Assembly (NCBI GenBank): GCA_003134855.1
Contig: PLCS01000010.1
Span: forward strand, 186,001 to 250,000
Length of the DNA: 64,000 bases
Direction: 5' to 3'
Source of the DNA: Acidobacteriaceae bacterium
Lineage (GTDB): Bacteria > Acidobacteriota > Terriglobia > Terriglobales > Acidobacteriaceae
The notes beneath the pieces are model-generated. The model saw only the letters and a list, made by a program, of their open reading frames with translations. It did no database searches and was not told the origin of the DNA. Both the position numbers and the translations under genes were made by a program. This document shows, piece after piece, positions 8,471-16,832 of this stretch; position 1 is the stretch's first letter, and every line of letters begins with the position of its first letter.

Positions 8471-9091
8471 GTGGATTACCGCGTATTGACAGTCAATCGG
8501 GAGTTTGGCAGCGGCGGCGGGCGCATTGCGCAAACCATTGCCGAGTGGCTCGGCTGGAAGTTGCTGGACCGCGACATCATCGACGCCATCGCCTACGCGG
8601 CGCACGTGGATCCAAAGGTGGTGCGGCCCTACGATGAGCACGTGGATTCCTGGCTCAGCCGCATCAATCAGCAGGCCATGCGCTCGGCCGCCCTGGCCGC
8701 TGGCCTGGAACTCCGCGAGAACTCCGTCTTCGATGCCGAGGAGATGGTGAAAATCTCGCGCAAGATCATCGAAGAGGCCTACAGCGAGGGCAGCTGCGTG
8801 ATCGTGGGCCGCGGCTCGCAGTGCATTCTGCAGCACAAGCCAGACGTATACCACGTCTTCGTCTATGCTCCCTATCTGGATCGCCTGGTGCGCTTGCGCG
8901 ACCGCCTCGACAAGGGCGTCCACGCCGAGCAGCGCATCCGCATCGTGGATGAAGAGCGCGTCAAGTACTTGCAACAGTACTACGGCAAGGCCTGGAACAA
9001 TCCCCACCTCTACGACCTGATGATCTCCTCGCGCACCGACGAGGAATGGACCGCGCGCGCGATTCTCTACGCGATGAACGGGAAGGTATAG
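8471..9091 (+). CDS. Cytidylate kinase-like family protein
   Basis: About 206 residues of the AAA_26/cytidylate kinase-like group: a P-loop variant near the N-terminus (REFGSGGGRIAQTIAEWLGW), a following LLDRDIIDAIA segment, and a nucleotide-kinase LID-like Arg-rich part (LRDRLDKGVHAEQRIRIVDEER). These proteins resemble nucleoside monophosphate kinases, but their substrate is generally undetermined. I chose GTG 8471 because GGAGGG lies just upstream; a TTG at 8456 is the alternative. It is divergent from the ATP-grasp gene with about 155 bp between starts, so the two may share a control region. Confidence 0.8.
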   Translation: MDYRVLTVNREFGSGGGRIAQTIAEWLGWKLLDRDIIDAIAYAAHVDPKVVRPYDEHVDSWLSRINQQAMRSAALAAGLELRENSVFDAEEMVKISRKIIEEAYSEGSCVIVGRGSQCILQHKPDVYHVFVYAPYLDRLVRLRDRLDKGVHAEQRIRIVDEERVKYLQQYYGKAWNNPHLYDLMISSRTDEEWTARAILYAMNGKV

Positions 9092-9170
9092 GGAAGCTAT
9101 CAATACGCCGCTGTCTTGAAGGGCACGGGCTTTACAGGCTGCGGAAAAACGCATTCAGAGTCGCAAGAAG

Positions 9171-9234
9171 TGTCAGGGCACGACTTCAGTCGTGCCGTAA
9201 ATGCAACAAAAGAACGTTGGGCTTTAGCCCCTGA
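9171..9234. repeat. Dispersed palindromic element, family 1, copy A
   Basis: Outer inverted repeat GTCAGGG/CCCTGAC encloses two hairpins: GGCACGACT-TC-AGTCGTGCC and GGGCT-TT-AGCCC. The same layout occurs at 57454-57517 and, inside a gene, at 20315-20377. It lies downstream of the cytidylate kinase-like gene in an otherwise empty 270-bp spacer. The structure is that of a REP/BIME-like mobile palindrome. Confidence 0.8.
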
Positions 9235-9363
9235 CGGAGTGCAGGTCCGCATAACCTGCTGGTTCAGAGCTTCCTTTTGACAAATCCACGAAATTCATCA
9301 GGCATTTGCCCCGCGAGGAAGATTCTTCTTGACGAAATCTTCCTCCGGCGTTATAAATGACTG

Positions 9364-10068
9364 ATGGTCAGACTTGTCCAGCGTTCGAATGTGAGCCGCG
9401 GTCAGAGAGAACGCCCCGCCGAGCTCTCCTCTTCTCTGACCGTCGGCAATCCGCCGGGTGCCGGCCGCCGCCAGCGTCGCGCCGCCGAAACACGCCTGCG
9501 CCTCTTCCGCTGCGCATTGCAGTTGATTGCCGAGCGCGGCTTCCCCAACGTCACGGTGGAAGACATTACCGAAGCGGCGGATGTGGGCAAAGGAACCTTC
9601 TTCAACTATTTCGCGACCAAGGATCACGTGCTGGGCGTGATGCCCGAAATTCAACTGGGCAAGGTGAGAGAGGCCGTATCGGCAGCCGGGCAAGGCAGGA
9701 TGACGATTCACACTGTGCTGCACCGGCTGATGCTGCGGCTTGCCGAGGAGCCTGGGCGCAGCCCCGACCTTGCGCGCGCGCTGATCTCCTCATTTCTGGC
9801 CAGCGAGGGTGTTCGCAAGATCATTGTGGGCAATATGATGGAGGGCCACAGGATGATCGCCGAAGTTGTGGCCGCCGGGCAAAAGCACGGAGAGATTGAT
9901 CCCCGCCTGCAAAAGGAAAAGGTCGCGACACAGCTTATGCAGGCAACGATGGGCACGATCCTGCTGTGGTCGGCTCACGGAGAGTCCGCGCTCAAAGAAT
10001 GGATTGATGACAGCTTTCAACACTTCTGGAGAGCGGTCGCCCTCTCCGGTCGAGGGCAGAAATCATGA
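9364..10068 (+). CDS. TetR-family repressor of the efflux operon (CecR-like)
   Basis: 234-residue TetR-type regulator. The helix-turn-helix spans about residues 40-90 (ETRLRLFRCALQLIAERGF then VTVEDITEAADVGKGTFFNYF), followed by an alpha-helical ligand domain. Its final ATGA overlaps the start of the TolC gene, so it heads the seven-gene efflux operon and probably represses it until an effector binds. This order, TetR regulator then HlyD, ABC and ABC-2 genes, matches cecR-ybhGFSR of E. coli. The N-terminal 35 residues precede the usual HTH start, so translation may begin a little downstream, for example at the GTG near 9391. Confidence 0.87.
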   Translation: MVRLVQRSNVSRGQRERPAELSSSLTVGNPPGAGRRQRRAAETRLRLFRCALQLIAERGFPNVTVEDITEAADVGKGTFFNYFATKDHVLGVMPEIQLGKVREAVSAAGQGRMTIHTVLHRLMLRLAEEPGRSPDLARALISSFLASEGVRKIIVGNMMEGHRMIAEVVAAGQKHGEIDPRLQKEKVATQLMQATMGTILLWSAHGESALKEWIDDSFQHFWRAVALSGRGQKS

Positions 10069-11405
10069 GATCAGAGTTGCGCATCGCCGCTCTTCTTTCG
10101 CTGGCTGGCTGGTTTGCGTGCGCTTCCATCGCCGCGCAGCAGCCGGCGCCCTATCGTCTCACGCTGCACGACGCAATTCAAAAGGCGCTTCAGGCCAACT
10201 TGAATGTACTCGTTGCCGGCACAAAGGTTGACGAGGCGGAAGGCACGCGCCAGCGACGCTTGGCGGCCGCGCTGTTGCCGCGCGTGAATGCGCAGGCCTA
10301 TGCCAATGTGCAGAACCGCAATCTGCGCGCCTTTGGGATTTCCTCGCCGGGAATACCGGATGTGGTCGGGCCCTTTTCCAACTACGATTTCCGCGTCTAT
10401 GCGCAGCAGAACGTTGTCGATCTCCAAAGCCGTCGCGCCTTGAAGGCCAGCGAACTTGCCGTCGATGCCGGCAAGATGGATGAGCGCGACGCGCGCGACC
10501 TGATCGTGCGCGCCGTTGCCGCGCTCTATCTGAATGCGCAATCCGCATGGGCGCGCGCCGAATCCGCGCAGGCGCGTGTCACCGATTCAACCGCGCTCAA
10601 CAAGCTGGCCAAAGACAAGCACGACGCTGGAACGGCGACGGGCGTGGACGTGCTCCGCGCGCAAGTCCAGCTTGCCAACGACAAGCAGGCGCTGCTGATC
10701 GCCGTGAACCAGCACAAGCAAGCGCTGCTCGCACTGGCGCGCAACCTGGGCATGAGTCCAGCCACACCGCTGGAGCTTGCCGAACCGCTCGACTATCGGC
10801 CCTTGAATCAGCCGAAGATGGAAACTCTTGCGCCCGCTGCGTTGCTCGAGCGCGCCGACTATCTCTCGCTCTCGAGCCAGCGCGCGGGGCTGATGGAGCA
10901 GCAGAGCGCCAACCACGCACGTGCTCTTCCCAAACTGAGCATCAACGGAAACTTCGGCGAAATTGGACGCAGCATCGGCGGCATGAAGAGCACGGGCATG
11001 ATTCAAGGCCAGATCGATTTCACGCTCTTCGACCGCGATCGCAATGGAGAGGCGCAGGAGCTGGCGAGCCGCCTGAGGCGCATCGACGATCAGATTGCCG
11101 ATATGCACCGTGGCATAGATGAGGAGCTGCGCGAGGCGCTGTTGAACCTGGACTCCGCCGCCGAGCAGGTGGCCGTGGCGCGCGATGGACAGGACCTGGC
11201 GCGGCGTGAACTGCAAATGGCGCAGGACAGATTCGAGCAGGGTACAGCCAACAATGTTGAAGTGATTACCGCGCAGGACGAGTTGGCCCGCGCCGAAGAG
11301 AATTATATTGTAGCTGTTGTCAGCCACGTGGACGCGAAGTTCGCGCTAGCGCGCGCCATGGGCGATACGGAGAAAAATATCGTTGAGTTCATGGGGAATC
11401 ATTGA
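10065..11405 (+). CDS. TolC-family outer-membrane efflux channel
   Basis: 446-residue outer-membrane efflux protein. Residues 1-24 form a signal peptide ending SIAAQQ. Two repeated long helical/coiled-coil halves follow, with TolC-like phrases RLTLHDAIQKALQANLNVLVA and FEQGTANNVEVITAQDELARAEENY. It would form the trimeric duct through which the ABC exporter discharges substrate. Start and stop are coupled to neighbours: ATGA overlap with the TetR gene and a stop near 11405 just before the membrane-fusion gene. The E. coli ybh cluster has no tolC of its own, so this operon is self-contained. Confidence 0.88.
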   Translation: MRSELRIAALLSLAGWFACASIAAQQPAPYRLTLHDAIQKALQANLNVLVAGTKVDEAEGTRQRRLAAALLPRVNAQAYANVQNRNLRAFGISSPGIPDVVGPFSNYDFRVYAQQNVVDLQSRRALKASELAVDAGKMDERDARDLIVRAVAALYLNAQSAWARAESAQARVTDSTALNKLAKDKHDAGTATGVDVLRAQVQLANDKQALLIAVNQHKQALLALARNLGMSPATPLELAEPLDYRPLNQPKMETLAPAALLERADYLSLSSQRAGLMEQQSANHARALPKLSINGNFGEIGRSIGGMKSTGMIQGQIDFTLFDRDRNGEAQELASRLRRIDDQIADMHRGIDEELREALLNLDSAAEQVAVARDGQDLARRELQMAQDRFEQGTANNVEVITAQDELARAEENYIVAVVSHVDAKFALARAMGDTEKNIVEFMGNH

Positions 11406-11446
11406 AGTCAAGGCGGATTTCGGAAGCAGCGAAGAGGTTTGAAGCG

Positions 11447-12475
11447 ATGAAGAAAATAATTCCCATTGTGATTTTGTTAGCCGCGGCAATTGCCGCGGGC
11501 GTGTACTTTTATCCGCGCCTGACGCAAAAGGCCGCGCCGGTCAATCAGCTCACGCTCTCCGGCAACATCGAAGCGCACGAGAGCCTGGTGGGCTTCAAGG
11601 TGCCAGGGCGCATCGTCGAACTGCCCGTCGAAGAGGGTCAGCAGGTGGCGCAGGGCGCGCTGCTGGCGCGGCTCGACGACGCCGACCTGAAGCAGCGCAT
11701 CCGCATCGACGAGGCTACGGTGGGCGTGCGCGAATCGAACCTCGCGCTCACCTTGGCCGGTACACGCCAGCAGGAAGTGAAGGCTGCGCAGCAGACCATG
11801 ATCGATGCCGAGGCTGATCTGGCGCAGAAGAAGCTCGACAACGAGCGCGAGCAAAAACTCTTTGCGAAGGATGAGGTATCCGCGCAGGAGCGCGACCTGG
11901 CGGCGACCGCACTGCAGCGCGCCGAAGCGATCTTCAAGGCCGCGCAGCAGCGCTACAGCGAGGCCGTCGAAGGCAGCCGCAAGGAAGACATTGCCATCGC
12001 GCGCGCCAATCTCAATCAGGCCGGCGCTAGTCTCGGCCTCTCGCAGGTGAATCTGAGTTACTCTGTGTTGCGCGCTCCATCGGCGGGCGTAGTCACCGTG
12101 CGCCAGGCGGAACTTGGCGAAGTCGTTGCGCCCGGCTCTCCGGTCGTGACGATTGCGGACCTCGACCACATCTGGCTGCGCGCGTATATAGCAGAGACCG
12201 ATTTGGGCAGCATTCATTGGGGTCAGGACGCGGTCATCACCACCGACACCTATCCCGGCAAGCAGTACCATGGGCGCATTTCGTTCATCGCATCGACCGC
12301 GGAGTTTACGCCCAAGAGCGTGCAGACCTTCAAGGAGCGAGTGACGCTCGTCTATCGCATCAAGATCGACATCGACAATCCCAATCACGAATTGAAACCG
12401 GGAATGCCCGCCGACGCGCGCATCGATCTGCCCGCGAACAAGCAGAATGCGAACTCCCCAGCGAATCCGAAATGA
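11447..12475 (+). CDS. HlyD/YbhG-type membrane-fusion protein
   Basis: 342-residue periplasmic adaptor anchored by an N-terminal helix (MKKIIPIVILLAAAIAAGVYF). The biotinyl/lipoyl-like half (VGFKVPGRIVELPVEEGQQVAQGALLARLDD), a long coiled-coil hairpin (about 80-190) and the second lipoyl half plus beta-barrel (LRAPSAGVVTVRQAELGEVVAPGSPVVTIADL) are in order. It bridges the ABC transporter and the TolC channel. A TTG at 11402 overlapping tolC is an alternative start, but the ATG at 11447 begins directly at the anchor. The stop overlaps the next gene by ATGA. Confidence 0.88.
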   Translation: MKKIIPIVILLAAAIAAGVYFYPRLTQKAAPVNQLTLSGNIEAHESLVGFKVPGRIVELPVEEGQQVAQGALLARLDDADLKQRIRIDEATVGVRESNLALTLAGTRQQEVKAAQQTMIDAEADLAQKKLDNEREQKLFAKDEVSAQERDLAATALQRAEAIFKAAQQRYSEAVEGSRKEDIAIARANLNQAGASLGLSQVNLSYSVLRAPSAGVVTVRQAELGEVVAPGSPVVTIADLDHIWLRAYIAETDLGSIHWGQDAVITTDTYPGKQYHGRISFIASTAEFTPKSVQTFKERVTLVYRIKIDIDNPNHELKPGMPADARIDLPANKQNANSPANPK

Positions 12476-13419
12476 CAGACCCGCTCCAATCCGCGATTGT
12501 CTGCGAGGGATTGACGAAGAGCTTTCCCGGCGTGCGCGCGGTCGATGCGCTGAGCTTTGACGTGCGCGCCGGAGAAATCTTTGGACTGGTCGGTCCCGAC
12601 GGCGCGGGTAAGACGACCACGTTGCGCATGCTGGCGGGCATCATGCCGCCGGATGCGGGCAAGGCCACTGTCGCCGGCTTCGATGTGGCGCGCAACCCGG
12701 AGGGCGCCAAGCACACGCTCAGTTATATGCCGCAGCGCTTCGGGCTTTATGAAGACCTGAACGTGGAAGACAACATTCGCTTCTATGCAGATCTCTTCGG
12801 CGTCAGTAAAACCGAGCGCAACACACGCTCAACGCAATTGCTTGAAGCCGCGGGCATGAGCGAGTTTCGCACGCGGCTGGCGGGCAAGCTCTCCGGCGGC
12901 ATGAAGCAGAAGCTCGGCCTGGTCTGCGCACTCATTCATCGGCCCAAAGTGATTCTGCTCGATGAACCGACCACCGGCGTCGATCCGGTTTCGCGGCGCG
13001 ACTTCTGGCGCATCCTTTACGAACTGGTCGCGGAGGGTGTGGCGATTCTTACTTCGACCGCGTACCTCGACGAGGCCGAGCGCTGCCATCGCGTCGCGCT
13101 GATGCATCAGGGCAAGCTGCTCTTCTGCGACACGCCGGTCAATCTGAAAGCGAAGATGGGCAAAGACGTTTTGTCGATCCCGGCGCCGGAGCCGCGGCGA
13201 GTACGCGACGAACTGAAAGACGCGCAAGGAATCTCCAGCCTCATGCTGACCGGCGACGGAGTGCATATTGTGGTGGACGATGCGGCGCGACGCATTCCTG
13301 AGTTCGAGGCACGGCTCAGGCGCGCCGGCATTCCCTTCGATGCGATTCTCAAAGTCGAGCCGTCCATTGAGGATTTGTTTGTCGATGCGGTCAGCGCGGG
13401 AGCGGAGCCTCATGCCTGA
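12472..13419 (+). CDS. ABC transporter ATP-binding protein (first, YbhF N-half-like)
   Basis: 315 residues. Walker A is GPDGAGKTT, signature LSGGMKQKLGL, Walker B VILLDEPTTGVDP; the switch position is unusual, with TSTAYLDEAERC where the common form has a His. It resembles the first half of E. coli YbhF, which carries two fused ATPase domains; here the halves are separate genes. It energises export together with the next ATPase and the two ABC-2 permeases. Start ATG 12472 overlaps the membrane-fusion stop. Confidence 0.88.
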   Translation: MTDPLQSAIVCEGLTKSFPGVRAVDALSFDVRAGEIFGLVGPDGAGKTTTLRMLAGIMPPDAGKATVAGFDVARNPEGAKHTLSYMPQRFGLYEDLNVEDNIRFYADLFGVSKTERNTRSTQLLEAAGMSEFRTRLAGKLSGGMKQKLGLVCALIHRPKVILLDEPTTGVDPVSRRDFWRILYELVAEGVAILTSTAYLDEAERCHRVALMHQGKLLFCDTPVNLKAKMGKDVLSIPAPEPRRVRDELKDAQGISSLMLTGDGVHIVVDDAARRIPEFEARLRRAGIPFDAILKVEPSIEDLFVDAVSAGAEPHA

Positions 13420-14380
13420 GATCGCCAACTCGGTCGAACCGAACTCGGTCGTGGTCGCCAGCCTCGTCAAGAGGTTCGGGGACTTTGTCGCCGTGGACCG
13501 GATCAATCTTGAAGTACGCAAGGGCGAGGTCTTCGGGTTTATTGGGCCGAACGGCGCGGGCAAGTCCACCACGATTCGCATGCTCTGCGGGCTGCTCAAA
13601 CCCACCTCAGGCCGCGCGATGGTTGCCGGGTTCGATGTGAGCAAGAATCCCGAAGCGGTGCGCCAGAACATCGGCTATATGTCGCAGAAGTTTTCTCTCT
13701 ATAACGATTTAACAGTCATTGAAAACATCCGGTTGTTTGCCGGACTTTATAGCGTGCCGCAAAAATTTCTTCAGGCTCGAATCGAATGGGCGCTCTCGAT
13801 GGCCAACCTCAAGGGTCAGGAAAATCTCATCACCGGCACGCTGCCCGGCGGCTGGAAGCAGCGCCTGGCGCTGGGTTGCGCGGTCTTGCACAAGCCGCCT
13901 GTAATTTTTCTCGATGAGCCGACCTCCGGCGTCGATCCGATTACGCGACGTCAGTTCTGGGATCTGATTCATCAGATGGCCGAGGAGGGCGTAACCGTAT
14001 TTGTGACCACGCACTACATGGAGGAGGCCGAGTACTGCAACCGCCTTGCATTGATTTTTCGCGGCAGGATTGTCGCATTGGGCACGCCTACGGAGTTGAA
14101 GCGCGACTCGATGAAGGGCGAACTGCTTCTCGTCGAGTGCGCGCAGCTGGGCGATGCGGTGGAAGCGCTGCAATCGGCGTCTGGCGTGATGGATGCGGCG
14201 GTCTTCGGAAACGCGCTGCACCTGGTGGTCGAGGATGCGGCGCTGGCCGTGCCGCTGCTGGAAAAGTTTTTAGCAGATCGCAAGATCGCCGTCAGCCGCA
14301 TGGAAAAGATTCGCCCCAGCCTCGAAGATGTTTTTGTTTCGCTCACCACGGGCCGTGAAGCCGAGGAGCGCAAGCCATGA
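13412..14380 (+). CDS. ABC transporter ATP-binding protein (second, YbhF C-half-like)
   Basis: 322 residues with Walker A GPNGAGKST, Walker B VIFLDEPTSGVDP and switch His in VTTHYMEEAEYC. The signature is degenerate: LPGGWKQRLAL in place of LSGGQ. A C-terminal regulatory tail of about 80 residues follows (MEKIRPSLEDVFVSL). Translation starts at ATG 13412, eight bases before the previous stop. The degenerate signature here and the missing switch His in the partner suggest an asymmetric heterodimer with one full ATP site, as known for heterodimeric ABC exporters; that is inference. Confidence 0.88.
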   Translation: MPEIANSVEPNSVVVASLVKRFGDFVAVDRINLEVRKGEVFGFIGPNGAGKSTTIRMLCGLLKPTSGRAMVAGFDVSKNPEAVRQNIGYMSQKFSLYNDLTVIENIRLFAGLYSVPQKFLQARIEWALSMANLKGQENLITGTLPGGWKQRLALGCAVLHKPPVIFLDEPTSGVDPITRRQFWDLIHQMAEEGVTVFVTTHYMEEAEYCNRLALIFRGRIVALGTPTELKRDSMKGELLLVECAQLGDAVEALQSASGVMDAAVFGNALHLVVEDAALAVPLLEKFLADRKIAVSRMEKIRPSLEDVFVSLTTGREAEERKP

Positions 14381-15510
14381 GACTGACTCGCCTGCTGGCC
14401 GTGGCCCGCAAAGAGGTTTTGCAGATTGTGCGCGATTCGCGCAGCCTGATTATTGTGGTCCTCATGCCCGCGGTGCTGGTGCTGCTCTTCGGCTACGGCG
14501 TCAATCTTGATCTGAAGGGGCTGCCGGTTTATGTGCTGGACCAGGACGGCAGCCAGCAGAGCCAGGATCTGCTCAAGCACTTTCAGGCGAGCGAATATTT
14601 TCATATTGCCCGCGTAGTCAGCGGCTACCCGGAGTTGACGCGCGCGCTCGACGACGGCCACACCAAGATGGGCATTGTGATTCCGTGGGACTTCTCGCAG
14701 CGTCTCAGCGACGGCCGGCCCGTCGAGGTGCAGGCGCTCGTCGATGGCTCGGACGACAACACGGCCAATGTGCTCATCGGCTATGCGCAGGCGGTAGTGC
14801 AAGGCTACTCGGCGCAGATTCAGATTGATTGGCTGCGCGCTCGCGGCCTCTCCATCCAGCCGGCAGCGATGAGCGTGGAAACGCGCACCTGGTACAACGA
14901 GGATCTGGAGAGCAGCGCGTTTATTATTCCCGGCGTGCTGGCGCTGGTGATGTCGGTGATCGGCGCGTTTCTCACCTCGCTGACCATCGCGCGCGAGTGG
15001 GAGCGGGGCACGATGGAGCAGTTGATCTCCACTCCGGTGACGGCGATGGAGATCATGCTCGGCAAGCTGGCGCCTTATTTTGTGCTGGGAATGCTGGACA
15101 CCGTCATCAGCGCGACCATCGCGATCTACTGGTTTCACGTGCCTTTTCGCGGCTCGTGGTTCACGCTGATGGGCGCGTCGGCGTTGTTCATGGTGGTGGT
15201 GCTCGCACTGGGATTTTTCATCTCCGTGCTTGCCAAGAGCCAGTTCGCGGCCAGCCAGATTGCGCTGCTGATTACCTTTCTTCCGGCGTTTCTGCTCTCC
15301 GGTTTTTTGTTTTCGATTGAACAAATGCCGATTGCGCTGCAATGGATCACGCGCATCTTGCCGGTGCGCTATTACGTTTCTGCGCTTAAGGAAATCTTTC
15401 TGAAAGGAACACCTGCGCGTAGGCTTTCCGCGGAGCTGATTCCCTTGGCTGTCTTTGCGTTGGTGCTGACGGTAGTGGCCACGCGCAGCTTCCACAAGAG
15501 GCTGGACTAA
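14377..15510 (+). CDS. ABC-2 type permease (YbhS-like)
   Basis: 377-residue membrane protein with an N-terminal transmembrane helix (LIIVVLMPAVLVLLFGYGVNL), a large extracytoplasmic domain of about 130 residues, then five further helices beginning FIIPGVLALVMSVIGAF and the ABC-2 motif AREWERGTMEQLISTPV. It ends with a helix before SFHKRLD. The start overlaps the previous ATPase by ATGA. It forms the translocation pore with the second permease. Drug efflux is the family-based role; the substrate is not determinable. Confidence 0.88.
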   Translation: MRLTRLLAVARKEVLQIVRDSRSLIIVVLMPAVLVLLFGYGVNLDLKGLPVYVLDQDGSQQSQDLLKHFQASEYFHIARVVSGYPELTRALDDGHTKMGIVIPWDFSQRLSDGRPVEVQALVDGSDDNTANVLIGYAQAVVQGYSAQIQIDWLRARGLSIQPAAMSVETRTWYNEDLESSAFIIPGVLALVMSVIGAFLTSLTIAREWERGTMEQLISTPVTAMEIMLGKLAPYFVLGMLDTVISATIAIYWFHVPFRGSWFTLMGASALFMVVVLALGFFISVLAKSQFAASQIALLITFLPAFLLSGFLFSIEQMPIALQWITRILPVRYYVSALKEIFLKGTPARRLSAELIPLAVFALVLTVVATRSFHKRLD

Positions 15511-15560
15511 GCACCTGCGGTGCGGCCAAATGCTCGCTGTTCGCTCACAAGGGCTTTTGT
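15511..15560. repeat. Dispersed repeat, family 4, copy 1
   Basis: The spacer between the two permease genes begins CACCTGCGGTGCGGCC and runs through GCTCGC..CGCTCACAAGGGCTT. A clearly related stretch occurs at 33307-33357 in front of trpG. CACC-TGC-GGTG is palindromic. It interrupts an otherwise tightly overlapping operon. Confidence 0.55.
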
Positions 15561-15586
15561 ATTCGGGTGAGAGATAAGGAGAAGCA

Positions 15587-16720
15587 ATGTTCGGGCGGCT
15601 GAAGCAAATGCTGATCAAGGAGTTCATCCAGGTCTTCCGCGACAAGCGGACGCGCTTCATTCTGATTGGCCCGCCGATCATTCAGATGATGGTCTTCGGC
15701 TACGCGGCCAACTACGAAATCCGCCACGTTCCAACCGTCGTGCTTGATCTGGATCACTCGCAGGAGAGCCGCGAGCTGGTTTCGCGCTTTACTTCGAGCC
15801 CCTACTTCGATGTGCAGCGGCAACTGACGGACTCACGCCAGCTCGGCGATTTGATTGAGCGCGGCGATGCCACGGTCGGCCTGGAGATCGATGCCGGCTT
15901 CGCGCAGAAGTTGCGCAGCGGCCAGACCGCGCCGTTGCAGGTGATTGTGGACGCGACCAATTCGAACACAGCGCTGATTGCTTCGGGCTACATTGCGCAG
16001 ATCGCTCAGGGCTTTGCCGCGCAGTACCAGCGGGACCGCATCGATCGCATCGCGCCGCAGTTGATCGAGGTGATGCCGTCGGTCGAGCTTGCGCCGCGCC
16101 CCTGGTACAACCCGGATCTTAGTAGCCGCTGGTTTTTTGTGCCGGGAATCATCGGCAGCCTGACACTGGTTCTGGTGATTACGCTGACGGCCTTCGCGGT
16201 GGTGCGCGAGCGCGAGATCGGAACGCTAGAGCAGATGATGGTCACGCCCATTCGCCCAGCCGAGTTCATCCTGGGCAAGACGCTGCCGTTTTTTCTGATC
16301 GGCATCTTCGATGTGGCGCTGATTTCCGTGGTCGGATCGCTGTGGTTTCAGGTGCCCTTTCGCGGCCATGTCTCCGTGCTGGCGCTCGGAGCCGTTCTGT
16401 TTATCTTGTGCATGCTGGGCGTGGGTTTGCTGATCTCCACAATCTCCGCGACGCAGCAGCAGGCGATGGTGACTTCCTTTTTCTTCATCATGCCGGCCAT
16501 CACCTTTTCCGGCTTCGGATTTCCCATCAGCACCATGCCGCACTGGATGCAGCTTTTCAGTTATGTGATCCCGCTACGCTACTTTCTGATCGTGATTCGC
16601 GGCACCTATTTGAAGGGCGTGGGAATGGATATTCTGTGGCCGCAGATGGCGGCGATGGCCGGCCTGGGCGTGGCGCTGCTGACGGTCTCCATTCTCCGCT
16701 TCCACAAGGCGCTGGATTGA
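15587..16720 (+). CDS. ABC-2 type permease (YbhR-like)
   Basis: 377 residues, the same length and topology as its upstream neighbour and clearly paralogous: MLIKEFIQVFRDKRTRFILIGPPIIQMMVFGYA, an extracytoplasmic domain, then FFVPGIIGSLTLVLVITLTAFAVVREREIGTLEQMMVTPI and four more helices. GATAAGGAG lies just before the ATG. It is the last gene of the operon; 112 bp separate it from the GH13-like gene. Together the two permeases correspond to YbhS and YbhR. Confidence 0.88.
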   Translation: MFGRLKQMLIKEFIQVFRDKRTRFILIGPPIIQMMVFGYAANYEIRHVPTVVLDLDHSQESRELVSRFTSSPYFDVQRQLTDSRQLGDLIERGDATVGLEIDAGFAQKLRSGQTAPLQVIVDATNSNTALIASGYIAQIAQGFAAQYQRDRIDRIAPQLIEVMPSVELAPRPWYNPDLSSRWFFVPGIIGSLTLVLVITLTAFAVVREREIGTLEQMMVTPIRPAEFILGKTLPFFLIGIFDVALISVVGSLWFQVPFRGHVSVLALGAVLFILCMLGVGLLISTISATQQQAMVTSFFFIMPAITFSGFGFPISTMPHWMQLFSYVIPLRYFLIVIRGTYLKGVGMDILWPQMAAMAGLGVALLTVSILRFHKALD

Positions 16721-16832
16721 GGGGCGCAACTCCTTATTGCCCGGCGTTCTTAGTCACAAATGAAGTGATACTAAAGAGTTTTAACGACCTTGACCTGATT
16801 GATGTACCTTTATCTTTTGGGGTTCGATTATT

